Source of the DNA: Spirosoma aerolatum
GTDB taxonomy: Bacteria; Bacteroidota; Bacteroidia; Cytophagales; Spirosomataceae
DNA length: 64,000 bases
Reading direction: 5' to 3'
Assembly (NCBI RefSeq): GCF_002056795.1
Contig: NZ_CP020104.1
Location: 496,001-560,000 of the forward strand
The notes below the pieces were generated by a model that was not told the origin of the DNA, made no database searches, and was given only the letters and a program-made list of their open reading frames with translations. Below, piece by piece: positions 35,043 to 44,583 of this stretch (positions are counted from its first letter, which is position 1; the number at the start of each line of letters is the position of its first letter). Made by a program: the position numbers and the translations under genes.

Positions 35043-35849
35043 ATGAAAAACGTACCGTTATCGTTTGTGGCCTGCCTCGGAATCGCCAGCCTTTTCGTTG
35101 CCAGTCGGGCTATGGCTCAAACGGAGCCTGCCAAGCAAAATCCTCAATCAACCGAGATTTGGGAGCCTGTTCCCCCCGTCGTAACTCCAGGGACCAGTGC
35201 GCCTAATGCTTCGGGAACAACCGCTCCATCCGATGCAATTGTGTTGTTCGATGGAAAAAATACGGACGAGTGGGTGGCCATTAAAGGGTATGCACCCGCC
35301 AACTGGGAAAAGACCAACGAAGGGCCCCTGAAATGGCCAGTAACAGATGGCGCGATGTACTCGACCAGAGGTTTTTCGGCTCGCTCGAAAAAAGAGTTTA
35401 CAGACTTTCAACTGCATATTGAGTTTAAGTCACCCGAAAAAGTAGAAGGGACTAGTCAGGGACGGGGTAACAGTGGTATTTTCCTGCAAGGTCGTTATGA
35501 GCTACAGGTACTGGATAACTACAACAACCCAACCTACGTAAATGGTATGGTCGGTTCGATCTATAAGCAGGCGATTCCGCTGGTGAATCCTAGCCGCAAA
35601 CCCGGTGAGTGGCAAACCTATGATATTATCTATCAGGCTCCTAAATTCAACAAGGCGGGTATGATGACCGAATTTGCCTACGTAACGGTGCTGCTCAACG
35701 GCGTTCTGGTGCAGAACCATACCGCTATTCGGGGAACAACTGAATACATTGGGTATCCGAAAGTTCAGGCACATGGCGCGGGCCCAATTCTGCTGCAAGA
35801 CCACAACAACCCTGTTGGTTTCCGTAATATCTGGATTCGGGAATTGTAA
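35043..35849 (+). CDS. DUF1080 (3-keto-disaccharide hydrolase) single-domain protein
   Basis: This 268-residue exported protein has a signal peptide (FVASRAMAQ). The mature protein is one DUF1080 domain: AIVLFDGKNTDEWVAI (the family opening), FQLHIEFKSPE, GNSGIFLQGRYELQVLDNY, KPGEWQTYDIIYQAPKF and GPILLQDHNNPVGFRNIWI. It is the classic layout of 3-keto-glycoside hydrolases, which cleave sugars oxidised at C3. It diverges from the two-domain paralogue and the cytochrome gene, and may act on the product of a periplasmic oxidoreductase. Downstream is a terminator-like hairpin. Confidence 0.92.
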   Translation: MKNVPLSFVACLGIASLFVASRAMAQTEPAKQNPQSTEIWEPVPPVVTPGTSAPNASGTTAPSDAIVLFDGKNTDEWVAIKGYAPANWEKTNEGPLKWPVTDGAMYSTRGFSARSKKEFTDFQLHIEFKSPEKVEGTSQGRGNSGIFLQGRYELQVLDNYNNPTYVNGMVGSIYKQAIPLVNPSRKPGEWQTYDIIYQAPKFNKAGMMTEFAYVTVLLNGVLVQNHTAIRGTTEYIGYPKVQAHGAGPILLQDHNNPVGFRNIWIREL

Positions 35850-35875
35850 AGGTTGACCGTTTACGAAGTCCAACC

Positions 35876-35902
35876 AAGCCCTCGACCTATGGCCGGGGGC
35901 TT
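35876..35902 (+). terminator. Intrinsic terminator after the DUF1080 gene
   Basis: AAGCCCTCG (35876-35884) pairs with CGGGGGCTT (35894-35902, including one G-U pair) around a 9-base loop, followed by TTTCG. It sits 26 bases after the DUF1080 stop and before the true start of the histidine phosphatase gene, which argues against a start upstream of it. Confidence 0.75.
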
Positions 35903-35942
35903 TTTCGTATCATTGTTTGCTCAAAATCATGCCTTACGTGCT

Positions 35943-36452
35943 ATGCGATTGATATACGTACTTTCTCTTATTGTCTCTTTAGGGCTGACAGCCTGTTCAA
36001 CCACAACGGTTTACATTGTTCGCCATGCCGAAAAGGTATCTGAAGCCGATACGACGAATTTAACACCTGCTGGTTATGCTCGCGCGGCTGCCTTAGCGGA
36101 TCAACTGGGTAATGCTTCCATCGATTCGATCTTTACAACGCCCTATCGACGGACGCGCCAGACGGCTCAGCCCTTGGCCACGCGGCTGGGACTTCCACTA
36201 ATCGATTATCCGGCAAAGCCGACCGAGGCTATTGTGAACCGGGTCACTCTGATTCGGGGAAAGCAACTACTGGTTGTTGGGCACAGCAATACCATTCTGG
36301 AAATTGCAAAAGGGTTAGGGGCTCAACCGACAATGACCCGGATCGAATCAGGGGATTTTGATAACCTATTCAGAGTCGATGTGAAGCGAGGGGTATTTGG
36401 TAAATCGATATCGTTCTCCCAGACGATCTACGGCCAGCCTACGCCCCCATAA
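35943..36452 (+). CDS. Lipoprotein histidine phosphatase (SixA/phosphoglycerate mutase-like)
   Basis: The open frame reaches back to a TTG at 35853 inside the preceding terminator. The ATG at 35943 (MRLIYVLSLIVSLGLTAC) gives a lipoprotein signal with lipobox cysteine C18, and this start is chosen (170 residues). The histidine phosphatase signature is VYIVRHAEK with R27-H28. TTPYRRTRQTA and VVGHSNTI supply the other active-site arginine and histidine. The enzyme removes phosphate through a phosphohistidine intermediate, here outside the cytoplasm. The substrate is unknown. It stands alone between terminator and promoter. Confidence 0.88.
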   Translation: MRLIYVLSLIVSLGLTACSTTTVYIVRHAEKVSEADTTNLTPAGYARAAALADQLGNASIDSIFTTPYRRTRQTAQPLATRLGLPLIDYPAKPTEAIVNRVTLIRGKQLLVVGHSNTILEIAKGLGAQPTMTRIESGDFDNLFRVDVKRGVFGKSISFSQTIYGQPTPP

Positions 36453-36515
36453 GTGACTCATCCAGGTAATATACCGTCTTATACGCTGTTTTGCACAAAT
36501 CATACAAATGCAGTA

Positions 36516-36546
36516 TTGTCGAGCCTACTATAGCTCAATACTTTTG
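36516..36546 (+). promoter_or_regulatory. Bacteroidota-type promoter (TTG-N20-TACTTTTG)
   Basis: TTG at 36516-36518 is followed after 20 bases by TACTTTTG at 36539-36546, matching the -33/-7 pattern. Transcription would begin near 36553. This places the promoter downstream of an apparent in-frame ATG at 36508 and supports the ATG at 36568 as the true start. Confidence 0.65.
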
Positions 36547-36567
36547 TTTCGTCTTCCTAGTCTTTTC

Positions 36568-37068
36568 ATGAAATACCTATTCTTAACCCTACTTTCACTT
36601 TCAGTACTGAGTAACCTGTCTGATACTTATGGGCAGGGCATCCGGGCGGCTGCCGATCAGATGCCGCAAGTACGTAAAACCGCTTCGGCCAGCACACCCA
36701 CCAATTATAAAGGGCGGCAGATTATTGTAGGCAGTGGAGGAGGGGTTACTGGGGCGTCTTCGGCCTATTACCTGCTGGAAAATGGAAAGCTTTATGGCCG
36801 TCGGACGCGCGACACTACGTTTACCTTCATCGGCCAACAGACGGCGGCCAATACCAAACGGGTATTTACCATAGCCGAAGTCAACTGCAAAATCAAGGCA
36901 ACGAAGTTCGACCAGCCGGGTAATCTATACAAGTTTGTGCAGTGGCGAAAAGGTAAGGTCAGTCACAAAGTAACCTGGGGTGCTGTCGATAAAAAGGTTC
37001 CGGAGAATTACCCGAAGTTCTACGACTCGTTCATGGCCATGATTCCGGCTTCGCTGCGCCTGAAATAA
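36568..37068 (+). CDS. Secreted protein of unknown function
   Basis: From the ATG at 36568 the product has 166 residues with a signal peptide (MKYLFLTLLSLSVLSNLSD, cleavage near TYGQ). The mature part contains GRQIIVGSGGGVTGASSAYY, which looks like a dinucleotide loop but is too short and lacks the rest of a Rossmann fold. A basic C-terminal half (KFVQWRKGKVSHKVTW) follows. I recognise no family. It has its own promoter and precedes the M4 peptidase gene by 102 bases. A role as a periplasmic or cell-surface protein is all the sequence supports. Confidence 0.8.
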   Translation: MKYLFLTLLSLSVLSNLSDTYGQGIRAAADQMPQVRKTASASTPTNYKGRQIIVGSGGGVTGASSAYYLLENGKLYGRRTRDTTFTFIGQQTAANTKRVFTIAEVNCKIKATKFDQPGNLYKFVQWRKGKVSHKVTWGAVDKKVPENYPKFYDSFMAMIPASLRLK

Positions 37069-37170
37069 AGTTGGGCCTGCGCATTTGGTGTCCGGTGGGA
37101 TTATCCTGGAAATAGGGATGCGGTCATTTGCCGAACACCGAAGCCTTCATATTGTAAACCTCAAATCCTA

Positions 37171-40100
37171 ATGAAACCACATCTACTCGCTCTGGCACTC
37201 TTTACCACAGGGGTATCCATGGCGCAACAGCCTACTACCGGATTTAGCCGCAAATTGAAAACCTCGGCACCCACGGCGGGGCTGGCCCAGCGACTAAATG
37301 CAACCGTTGTGCCGCTGCCTAATAATCGTTCGGCTGGTCAGATGCTGTTGGCCAAAGGGGTTTCTCCATCGACGCTTGAACCCATTCGCCTACGAGTAGT
37401 TCGGGATACCACGACCAACCTGCCTGTTTTTATTGAGCGCAAAAAGGCGAATGTTTTCGGGGCAAATACTACCCAGAAAAGTGGAGCCCGACTGTCGGCG
37501 GCAGCGGCTGTGTCGGTCACGTTTCAGTTTATGGGAGAGGTTCGTGATCTGTTGAAGCTCGATAAACCCGAAGAGAACTTTACCATTTCCCGCACTGAAA
37601 CGGATGAGCTTGGCCAAACTCACGTTCGGCTGGCGCAGACGTTTCGAGGAATCCCGGTACTTGGAGCCGAACTGGTGGCCCACCTGACCGATGGCGAAGT
37701 AACGTCGATCAACGGTCGATATCAGCCAGCGCCCGAAGGGCTAGCTACAACGCCTACATTCGCCCTGGCTGAAGCGTCGAATCTGGCGCTTAAGGATGTT
37801 CGGAAAACATCGACTGTTCGGTCATTTGGGGATAATCTGCTGAACTTAAAGTCGTCGGAAGGGGAACTTTGCATTTTTACGATGCCTGATGGATCGGCGA
37901 AACTAGCCTACGCATTGACCGTTCGGCCCAATATGCTCGAACGCTGGGAATATGTGATTGATGCACAAACTGGCGATGTGCTGGATAAATACAACCATAC
38001 CTGCTCATTTGTGGGGCCAATCAAAGCAGCGGGTAAAGACCTCAATGGCGTAACCCGATCATTTCAAACCTACCAGCAGTCGGGCAATTCGTATTACCTG
38101 ATCGATGCATCACGGGCAATGTTTAAATCGGCGTCGTCGAAAATGCCGGATAGCCCCGTTGGGGCACTCTGGACGATTGATGCCCGAAATACGTCTGGTA
38201 GTAGTCAGAAATTTTACCAGATTACCTCCACCAGCAACGCCGACTGGAGCCCTACGGCTGTTTCGGCTCATTATAACGGAGGAGTTGCCTACGAATATTA
38301 CCTGAATACGTTCAAACGGAACGCCCTTAGTGGTACGGGCGAGACGATGGTTTCCATCGTCAATATGCCTGATGACGATGGAAAAGCGATGGATAACGCC
38401 TATTGGAATGGGAAATTCATGGCATATGGTAACGGGAAACTGCTGAAACCACTGGCTGGTGGACTGGATGTGGCTGGACACGAAATGACACATGGCGTTA
38501 TTCAGAATACTGCCAATTTGCAGTATAAGAGTCAGTCGGGGGCTATCAATGAGTCGATGGCCGATGTTTTCGGCGCCATGATCGACCGTGCCAACTGGAC
38601 TATAGGCGAACAGATAGCCACCCCTGCCTTGTTGCCTTCAGGAGCCCTACGCGATCTGTCGAATCCGAATCAGGGTGGTAAAACGAGAGATCCCAATGGC
38701 TACCAGCCCGCTACCATGTCGCAGTATGAAAACACCAGCGAGGATAACGGTGGCGTTCATACCAATAGCGGTATTCCAAATTTTGCGTTCTATAAATTCG
38801 CCACGGCCATTGGGAAAGACAAAGCCGAACAGGTGTACTACCGGGCTTTGACAACCTACCTGGTACGTACATCTCAGTTTCTGGACTTACGCTTGGCAGT
38901 TATTAAAGCCGCTGGCGATTTGTACGGGGCCAATGGTGCTGAAGTAACGGCGGCCAAAAATGCCTTCGACGCAGTGGGTATTACTGATGGAACCCAGTCA
39001 AACCCTGGCAAACAACCTGATATCCCTGCGGCATCGGGCCAGGATCTGGTTTTACTGGCTGATGCCGGCACTTCGAAAGTTTATTCGACCACCGTTGGGG
39101 TTTCGCCCGCCAAATTTGACCTCAAATCGACATTAGGGTTGCTCCATCGCCCCAGCGTTACCGATGATGGAAAATATGCTTACTATGTTACGACCGATAA
39201 GCGCATTCGGGCCGTTAACCTGACAGGTACACCTAATGAAACGATCATTTCCAACGAGACAATCTGGGATAACGTAGCCATTTCGCGCGATGGCAAGAAA
39301 CTGGCAGCTCTGACCTCTGATCTTGATGGATCAATTTGGGTGTATAGCTACGACAAACAGCAATGGTTACAGTTTCAACTCTATAATCCGACTTCGGCAC
39401 AGGGCGTTCAAACGGGCGATGTTCAGTATGCCGATTCGTTTGAGTGGGATTTTACGGGAGAAAACATTGTGTATGATGCCTATAATGCCTTGAAAAGCAG
39501 TACCGGGGCCAATATTGATTATTGGGACGTAGGCTTTATCAATGTCTGGAACAACAGTACAGGCAATTTCGCCAAGGGACAAATCGAAAAGCTCTTTACG
39601 AACCTTGATGCAGGCGAAAGCATTGGTAACCCTTCATTCTCCAAAAATTCGCCTGATGTGCTGGCCTTCGATTACCTCAACGAGAACGACGATACCTATC
39701 AGGTGGTAGGGGTCGACCTAAGTACCGGCAAGGCAAACATTATTTACGACAACAAAGATCTGGGCTTCCCGAGCTATTCACGGCTGGATAATATGCTCGT
39801 GTTTTCAGGGGCCAACGACGATGTGTTGGGCATTAATCTGGCAACCAATAAAATTGCGGCTTCGGGCAATGCTTCCGTTTTATACACTGGAGCGAAATGG
39901 CCTGTCTGGTACACGACGGCTGCCCGTGCCCAGAAAACAGCTCAGACGATTACATTCGATGCGATTTCGGATCGGTATGTCAATCAGGGTGATCTGGTGC
40001 TGAAAGCGACCTGTTCCTCGAATCTGACTGTCGGCTTTCTAGTGAAAAGTGGCCCGGCAACGCTCAGTGGCTCAACGCTGAAATTCAATGGGGTAGGTAA

Positions 40101-40449
40101 GGTGACGGTACAGGCTTTCCAGAACGGGAATGATCAATATGCGGCTGCTTCTACCGTTGAGCGAACGTTCAACATACTGGCGGTTACCGGGACTGAACCG
40201 GCTTGGGCCGATGCCTTGTCGGTTTATCCGAACCCGGTCAATACAACGCTCACCGTAGAGCTTCCCGGTACCGAAACCATTGAACGTTTATCAATCCGTA
40301 CCCTAACGGGCGCTACTGTTCTGCAACCGCTTGTACGGGACCGGCAGCGTAACGCTACACTGGACATTAGCCAGTTGCCCAAGGGATTCTATGTGCTGGA
40401 GGTGCAAACCGTGAATGGGAAAGCAAACCGAAAATTAATAAAAGAATAA
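37171..40449 (+). CDS. Secreted M4 (thermolysin-like) metallopeptidase with propeller and T9SS tail
   Basis: This 1092-residue protein has a signal peptide (MKPHLLALALFTTGVSMAQ), FTP and PepSY-type propeptide (about 60-280), and an M4 catalytic domain (about 300-610) with the zinc site H437-E-M-T-H441 and downstream NESMADVFG supplying the third ligand. A six-bladed PD40-like propeller follows (about 625-920), then a short Ig-like segment and a Por secretion-system sorting domain (about 1010-1092; VYPNPVNTTLTVEL, LPKGFYVLEVQT, KLIKE). The protease is thus self-processed, exported by type IX secretion and probably surface-attached. The propeller is an unusual addition that may bind substrate or cell wall. 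Confidence 0.94.
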   Translation: MKPHLLALALFTTGVSMAQQPTTGFSRKLKTSAPTAGLAQRLNATVVPLPNNRSAGQMLLAKGVSPSTLEPIRLRVVRDTTTNLPVFIERKKANVFGANTTQKSGARLSAAAAVSVTFQFMGEVRDLLKLDKPEENFTISRTETDELGQTHVRLAQTFRGIPVLGAELVAHLTDGEVTSINGRYQPAPEGLATTPTFALAEASNLALKDVRKTSTVRSFGDNLLNLKSSEGELCIFTMPDGSAKLAYALTVRPNMLERWEYVIDAQTGDVLDKYNHTCSFVGPIKAAGKDLNGVTRSFQTYQQSGNSYYLIDASRAMFKSASSKMPDSPVGALWTIDARNTSGSSQKFYQITSTSNADWSPTAVSAHYNGGVAYEYYLNTFKRNALSGTGETMVSIVNMPDDDGKAMDNAYWNGKFMAYGNGKLLKPLAGGLDVAGHEMTHGVIQNTANLQYKSQSGAINESMADVFGAMIDRANWTIGEQIATPALLPSGALRDLSNPNQGGKTRDPNGYQPATMSQYENTSEDNGGVHTNSGIPNFAFYKFATAIGKDKAEQVYYRALTTYLVRTSQFLDLRLAVIKAAGDLYGANGAEVTAAKNAFDAVGITDGTQSNPGKQPDIPAASGQDLVLLADAGTSKVYSTTVGVSPAKFDLKSTLGLLHRPSVTDDGKYAYYVTTDKRIRAVNLTGTPNETIISNETIWDNVAISRDGKKLAALTSDLDGSIWVYSYDKQQWLQFQLYNPTSAQGVQTGDVQYADSFEWDFTGENIVYDAYNALKSSTGANIDYWDVGFINVWNNSTGNFAKGQIEKLFTNLDAGESIGNPSFSKNSPDVLAFDYLNENDDTYQVVGVDLSTGKANIIYDNKDLGFPSYSRLDNMLVFSGANDDVLGINLATNKIAASGNASVLYTGAKWPVWYTTAARAQKTAQTITFDAISDRYVNQGDLVLKATCSSNLTVGFLVKSGPATLSGSTLKFNGVGKVTVQAFQNGNDQYAAASTVERTFNILAVTGTEPAWADALSVYPNPVNTTLTVELPGTETIERLSIRTLTGATVLQPLVRDRQRNATLDISQLPKGFYVLEVQTVNGKANRKLIKE

Positions 40450-40513
40450 GGAATGACGATTGGTTCTTGCTGACATCTTAGTACGTGTATCCAATAAAAT
40501 TGTATATTTGACC

Positions 40514-40774
40514 ATGTACCTGGAAGAACGCGTCGAACAATTAGAAACCCTTGCTGTTGATCACGGACGGCAAATCGAAACCATTGCCAAAGGTGTAGCC
40601 GATTTAACAGTAACCGTTAATCACCGATTTGATCGGGTAGATGAGCGATTTGATCGGGTGGAGAAAGATATTTCAGAGTTAAAATCTGATGTGTCTGAGC
40701 TAAAAAGTGGTCAGGCAAGATTGGAGCAAACGCAACAGTTAATTCTGACGATTTTGCAGGAACGACTGAAATAG
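40514..40774 (+). CDS. Small coiled-coil protein
   Basis: From the ATG at 40514 (MYLEERVEQLETLAVDHG) the product has 86 residues, almost all heptad coiled coil. RFDRVDERFDRVEKD and then ISELKSDVSELKS repeat with 7-residue spacing. The frame extends to a TTG at 40460, but the ATG start keeps the coiled coil clean. It is soluble and acidic, with no signal. Such proteins are often annotated as small oligomeric or tail-fibre-like coiled coils; I give no function. A strong terminator follows 22 bases after the stop. Confidence 0.75.
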   Translation: MYLEERVEQLETLAVDHGRQIETIAKGVADLTVTVNHRFDRVDERFDRVEKDISELKSDVSELKSGQARLEQTQQLILTILQERLK

Positions 40775-40796
40775 GCGACTTTTCGTTGATTTTATA

Positions 40797-40845
40797 AAAT
40801 TGGGCTAATAAGGTGCGTGGCTTTCGTACCTTACTAGCCCAATTT
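40797..40845. terminator. Bidirectional intrinsic terminator
   Basis: An 18-bp perfect stem pairs 40797-40814 (AAATTGGGCTAATAAGGT) with 40828-40845 around a 13-base loop, followed by CTTAT on the plus strand and by a T-rich run on the minus strand. It lies between the convergent coiled-coil gene and the M56 operon. Confidence 0.9.
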
Positions 40846-40867
40846 CTTATACGGTTTTATTGGTTCA

Positions 40868-42268
40868 CTAATTGTCAACGTGTTGGAAAGCCACTGTATT
40901 TGTTTGGTTGTTAATCGCAAACGAAATATGCTTTCCAGAAAGTTGAGCTTCCTGAATGGTTGTTCTTAAAACTTGTTCACTAACAGGCTGACTATCCAGA
41001 GTTAGGTTCCTGTATTTTTTAAGATCATTCCAAAACTCATTAACTGCGGATACATTGTCATCTTCTTCCAACTGAAATTTTATAGGCAGATTATACCGTA
41101 CATTAACCACTTTACCCTTTTGGCGGGCAGGTATCCAGTTAGGCATTTGCTCAACCACCCGAATCGCTTCTTCATCGGCACCGTGGCCGATCCCTCTTAG
41201 TATTTTTACGTCGGTGATTTCGCCTTTAGTTGTCACAACAAAATTGACAAATACTTTACCTTGTACCTTGGCTTTTATAGCCGCTTCCGGGTATTTTAGG
41301 TTTTCGCTCAGGTATTCACCCAGCTTGGCCATGCCCCCTGGAAATTCGGGATGCTGCTCTACAACCGTAAATACCTCACCGTCTACTTTCACGGGTTTTC
41401 GTGCCGACGAAACGGGCATATCTTGTTCCGATTGTGTGCACATAAGCAGACAGGCTGCTAACGGCAGAACCAATGCATAACCGAATAACGCCCGGCGTTT
41501 CGATGCAGGTTTTTGTAACATAATAATGCGTTGTTTAAGGGTTGATTTAGAGACAAAAGGGGTAATAAGTGCCGAAGGTGATACGTTGAGCGCGTAGGCA
41601 ACTAACTGGTGTGGATAGTTGGGTTGGGGCGTTTTCAGAACAGCGCGGTCGGCCAGAAATTCGTGGACTTCCTGTAAGGCACGTTTGTAGTAAATGAGCA
41701 CAGGGTTGAACCAGAAAACTACTTGTATCAATTCCAGAGCGAGTATATCGACCGTATGACGCTGACGGATGTGAGCTTCCTCGTGGCGGAGCAACGCATC
41801 AGGCTTAATAAGCGCATCTGTTCGATTCAGAACCAGATAAGGCCCGAACGAGAATGATGGTGATGAATCTTCAGGAAGCCGAATCAATGTATAAGCTGCC
41901 CGGCGTTCAATCGTCCCCAAACGCATGAGCCGGAAAACGGCCCATACATTGAGTGCTAACCGCGTAAGCATAATAAGTATCCCCAGGGCATAGACGATAC
42001 TGACCCAATCGGCTAGCGTTAAGGAGGAATGGCTTTTAGTCGATTGACCAACCTCGAACGTCGGTAAGGTTATCGTACCCGTCGGAAGGGAGGCAAGCGG
42101 GTTGCCGGGAAGCTCGACAAAGGGTAAAGCCAGCGATAGCCCAACAGACAGAAGTAGATAGGCCCGGTTTAATCCAAAAAAGGTGTTTCGCCGAAGTAAT
42201 ACTGCGTAACAGCTGTAGAACAGGATAAGAAACAGGCTAGCCGTCAGGAGATAAGCAAAGGCATTCAT
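40868..42268 (-). CDS. M56 (BlaR1-like) membrane peptidase with TonB C-terminal domain
   Basis: This 466-residue protein has four N-terminal membrane helices (about 1-115 and 262-280) around a zinc-peptidase loop with HEEAH at 162-166 and [10 protein letters not shown] TonB C-terminal domain spans about 320-402 ([36 protein letters not shown]) and a short tail ends in QHVDN. BlaR1-type proteins sense a periplasmic signal and cleave a BlaI repressor. The TonB domain suggests contact with outer-membrane receptors. Its ATG overlaps the preceding M56 gene by 4 bases, so it is the last gene of the BlaI operon. Confidence 0.92.
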   Translation of the reverse strand: MNAFAYLLTASLFLILFYSCYAVLLRRNTFFGLNRAYLLLSVGLSLALPFVELPGNPLASLPTGTITLPTFEVGQSTKSHSSLTLADWVSIVYALGILIMLTRLALNVWAVFRLMRLGTIERRAAYTLIRLPEDSSPSFSFGPYLVLNRTDALIKPDALLRHEEAHIRQRHTVDILALELIQVVFWFNPVLIYYKRALQEVHEFLADRAVLKTPQPNYPHQLVAYALNVSPSALITPFVSKSTLKQRIIMLQKPASKRRALFGYALVLPLAACLLMCTQSEQDMPVSSARKPVKVDGEVFTVVEQHPEFPGGMAKLGEYLSENLKYPEAAIKAKVQGKVFVNFVVTTKGEITDVKILRGIGHGADEEAIRVVEQMPNWIPARQKGKVVNVRYNLPIKFQLEEDDNVSAVNEFWNDLKKYRNLTLDSQPVSEQVLRTTIQEAQLSGKHISFAINNQTNTVAFQHVDN

Positions 42269-44157
42269 TTCTTTTTCGTAGTTATGATAATGACACCATT
42301 TTTACCCCGTTCGCCGTAAGCTGCAATGGATGCTGCATCTTTCAATACAGTGATGCTTTCAATGTCATGTGGATTCAACTGCTGAACCGTTTTAAAGCGT
42401 AGTGTAGCGTTCGACTTTGATTCCTTTTGCACGTCAACGCCATCGATAATGTATAAGGGCTCGCTGGTTCGAAATCCATTGCCTGAAATACGAACAGTTG
42501 GATTGTCATTCATAAATGTAAAGCTTGAGTCAGGTGAACGAAGTACAGGAGTAACCACATCAGTGTGGAGCGCAACCCGATTGGGTGACGAATCAGATTC
42601 TGATTTTAATACCTGCCCTGTCCGTTTATCTTCGACCTTTTCTAGCTGGAACTGAATGGGCAGGTTGTATTGTACCGCTACAGCCTCTCCATTTTGCCTG
42701 CCGGGATTCCATTTGGGCATTTGGCTCACAACCCGGACCGCTTCTTCATCGCAACCGCCACCAATTCCTTTCAACACACGCAAGTTTTGAACATCACCCT
42801 CCTGCGTAACAACAAACTGTACGAATACTCGGCCTTGTATCCGGTTTTGCTGCGCTTCTTTGGGGTAGCGTAGATTACGGGCGAGATACAGACCTAGTGC
42901 CTGCATACCACCCGGAAATTCAGGCACCTGCTCGACAACGGTAAAAATTTCACCCTTACTTGTAGAGGAGCTTTGGGCTTTGTTCGTTGTATATGTTTGG
43001 CTAGTAGGCTTGGAGACCGGTTCGTAGGCAACGACAACCACTTCATTCAACTTATTGCTTTGTATCCGCAGGTTGGCATTGATTGATGAACGACCGTTTA
43101 CCTCTAGCTCGGTTGTCTCAAAACCAACAAAACTGAAGACCAACGAAGCGGTTTTTGGTATTTTGGTCAGTCGATACCTGCCATTTATGTCTGTTGTTGT
43201 TCCCACATTGGTATTTTTAAGAATAACACTCACTCCCGGCAATGGCTTTCCATCCGCAGTGTTTGTCACTCGTCCTGAAACGGTGATCGTCTCGTCGGTT
43301 ACCTGACTGACCATATCCGTTATCTGCTCGCGGGCTGTAGTCATAGCCAGCAACCCTAACGCTAGTGGGAGAATTAATATGTATTTGCCCAGCGCCCAGC
43401 GCGTAGTGGCTTTCTGATGGAGCATCAGAATCCGTTGCTTAAGCAATGATGGATTGAAAAAGCCGTTTACCAGCGCATCGGGTTGTTGACCGAAAGTGTA
43501 CTGAACCAGAAAATGGGCGTAATCGCTTGGTTGCGAAATGGCCTTATCGGCCAGGAATTCATGCACCTGCCGGAGCATGCGGTCAATTAACCACAAGGCC
43601 GGACAGGCCCAGAAGACCGCTTTTAACAATGCCATGCCCAATACATCAAGGCTGTGGTACTGGCGGATATGAACGAGTTCGTGACGGATAATTACTGAGT
43701 TGTTTTTGTCGTCTGGATTTAAAACCAGATACCGGAAAAAGGAGAAGGTTGGGACTGTGTTCGTTGGTTCTACGACTACATAGTCTTCGAACACATGCTG
43801 ATTCGACTGGCGGATAAAGGCCATTAATCGAGCGACGTGGACAATCAGCCGCAGAATGAGTAGCAAAGCAAAAATACCATAGGCTACAAAACCGATTTCG
43901 GCCCAGTCAGGCCCTGTTTCCTCAGGCATTGCTATCGCAGACACAGGAAGTACAATCACGCCCATAGGTACTGGCAGTGTCTCCACTGCTCTTATGGGCA
44001 AACTGGCAAGTGGCAGTACCAGCGAGATTAGGGCTGAAACCAGTAGATACGCCCGGTTCAGGCTGAAAAACGTATGCCGACGGAGCAGGAGCCAATAGCA
44101 GCCTACGAACAGGAGGCCATATAGGTTGGCTTTAAGGAAATAGTCGAGCGTATTCAT
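42265..44157 (-). CDS. M56 peptidase fused to CarboxypepD-like, TonB C-terminal and plug domains
   Basis: This 630-residue protein has M56 membrane helices and the zinc site H159-ELV-H163 with EFLADKAIS (1-280). A carboxypeptidase-like regulatory domain follows at 291-376 ([20 protein letters not shown]), then a TonB C-terminal domain at about 425-506 ([20 protein letters not shown]). The last 70 residues (560-630) match a TonB-receptor plug ([42 protein letters not shown]). Plug and carboxypeptidase-like domains normally belong to SusC receptors, not to inner-membrane peptidases. The likely role is sensing envelope or TonB-receptor state and signalling to the BlaI repressor. It is coupled by 4-base overlaps on both sides. 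Confidence 0.9.
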   Translation of the reverse strand: MNTLDYFLKANLYGLLFVGCYWLLLRRHTFFSLNRAYLLVSALISLVLPLASLPIRAVETLPVPMGVIVLPVSAIAMPEETGPDWAEIGFVAYGIFALLLILRLIVHVARLMAFIRQSNQHVFEDYVVVEPTNTVPTFSFFRYLVLNPDDKNNSVIIRHELVHIRQYHSLDVLGMALLKAVFWACPALWLIDRMLRQVHEFLADKAISQPSDYAHFLVQYTFGQQPDALVNGFFNPSLLKQRILMLHQKATTRWALGKYILILPLALGLLAMTTAREQITDMVSQVTDETITVSGRVTNTADGKPLPGVSVILKNTNVGTTTDINGRYRLTKIPKTASLVFSFVGFETTELEVNGRSSINANLRIQSNKLNEVVVVAYEPVSKPTSQTYTTNKAQSSSTSKGEIFTVVEQVPEFPGGMQALGLYLARNLRYPKEAQQNRIQGRVFVQFVVTQEGDVQNLRVLKGIGGGCDEEAVRVVSQMPKWNPGRQNGEAVAVQYNLPIQFQLEKVEDKRTGQVLKSESDSSPNRVALHTDVVTPVLRSPDSSFTFMNDNPTVRISGNGFRTSEPLYIIDGVDVQKESKSNATLRFKTVQQLNPHDIESITVLKDAASIAAYGERGKNGVIIITTKKK

Positions 44158-44525
44158 TGGTCTTTCTGCTGGTTTAGGAGTTTGATGATTTCGTCGGCTT
44201 CGTTCAGGCTGATATTTTTGTCTTTTACGAAAAACGACACCAGTTTTTTAAGTGAGTTATCGAAGTAGTTTGCCATCAGTTGCTCGGTCTGAAAACGGCG
44301 ATATTCTTCTTCTGTAATCAACGGATAGTACTCATGCGTTTTCCCATAGGCCGTATAGCCAACCAGTTCCTTTTTTTCCAGGATGCGGATAATGGTCGAA
44401 ACGGTATTATAGGCAGGTTTAGGCTCCGGTAGTTCGGCCAGTACATCTTTGACAAAGCCCTTTTTGAGTTGCCAAAGCACACGCATGATTTCTTCTTCAG
44501 CCTTGGTGAGTTCGCGAATCGGCAT
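44154..44525 (-). CDS. BlaI/MecI-family transcriptional repressor
   Basis: This is a winged-helix repressor of about 123 residues, starting [38 protein letters not shown] is the recognition-helix and wing region, and the C-terminus dimerises. A GTG at 44534 is in frame, but the ATG at 44525 matches family starts. It overlaps the downstream M56 gene by 4 bases. BlaI proteins bind palindromes near their own promoter and are removed when the partner M56 protein is activated; two such palindromes lie 38-72 bases upstream. The regulon beyond this operon is unknown. Confidence 0.93.
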   Translation of the reverse strand: MPIRELTKAEEEIMRVLWQLKKGFVKDVLAELPEPKPAYNTVSTIIRILEKKELVGYTAYGKTHEYYPLITEEEYRRFQTEQLMANYFDNSLKKLVSFFVKDKNISLNEADEIIKLLNQQKDQ

Positions 44526-44552
44526 AAGGTTCACAGCTATTTCTTTACTGAA

Positions 44553-44583
44553 CGAAAGTATGACTAATGAATTAGTTTTACAA
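44553..44583 (-). promoter_or_regulatory. Promoter of the BlaI-M56 operon
   Basis: On the minus strand TTG (44583-44581) is followed after exactly 20 bases by TACTTTCG (44560-44553), close to the Bacteroidota -33/-7 pattern. The start of blaI is 28 bases further downstream. One operator palindrome fills the spacer and another covers the -33 element. Confidence 0.7.
44563..44576. promoter_or_regulatory. BlaI operator 1 (spacer palindrome)
   Basis: ACTAATGAATTAGT is a perfect inverted repeat (ACTAAT/ATTAGT, 2-base centre) lying between the -33 and -7 boxes of the operon promoter. It resembles BlaI-type operators in half-site and position. Confidence 0.75.

Noticed and set aside
35853..35942. 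TTG start of the histidine phosphatase 30 codons upstream
   Set aside because: That extension is encoded by the terminator hairpin of the previous gene; the ATG at 35943 gives a standard lipoprotein signal.
36508..36567. ATG at 36508 as start of the secreted unknown
   Set aside because: It lies in front of the promoter's -33 and -7 boxes, so it would not be transcribed; 36568 yields a proper signal peptide.
36711..36780. Reading GSGGGVTGASSAYY in the secreted unknown as an FAD-binding fold
   Set aside because: The protein is too short, is exported, and lacks the rest of a Rossmann domain.
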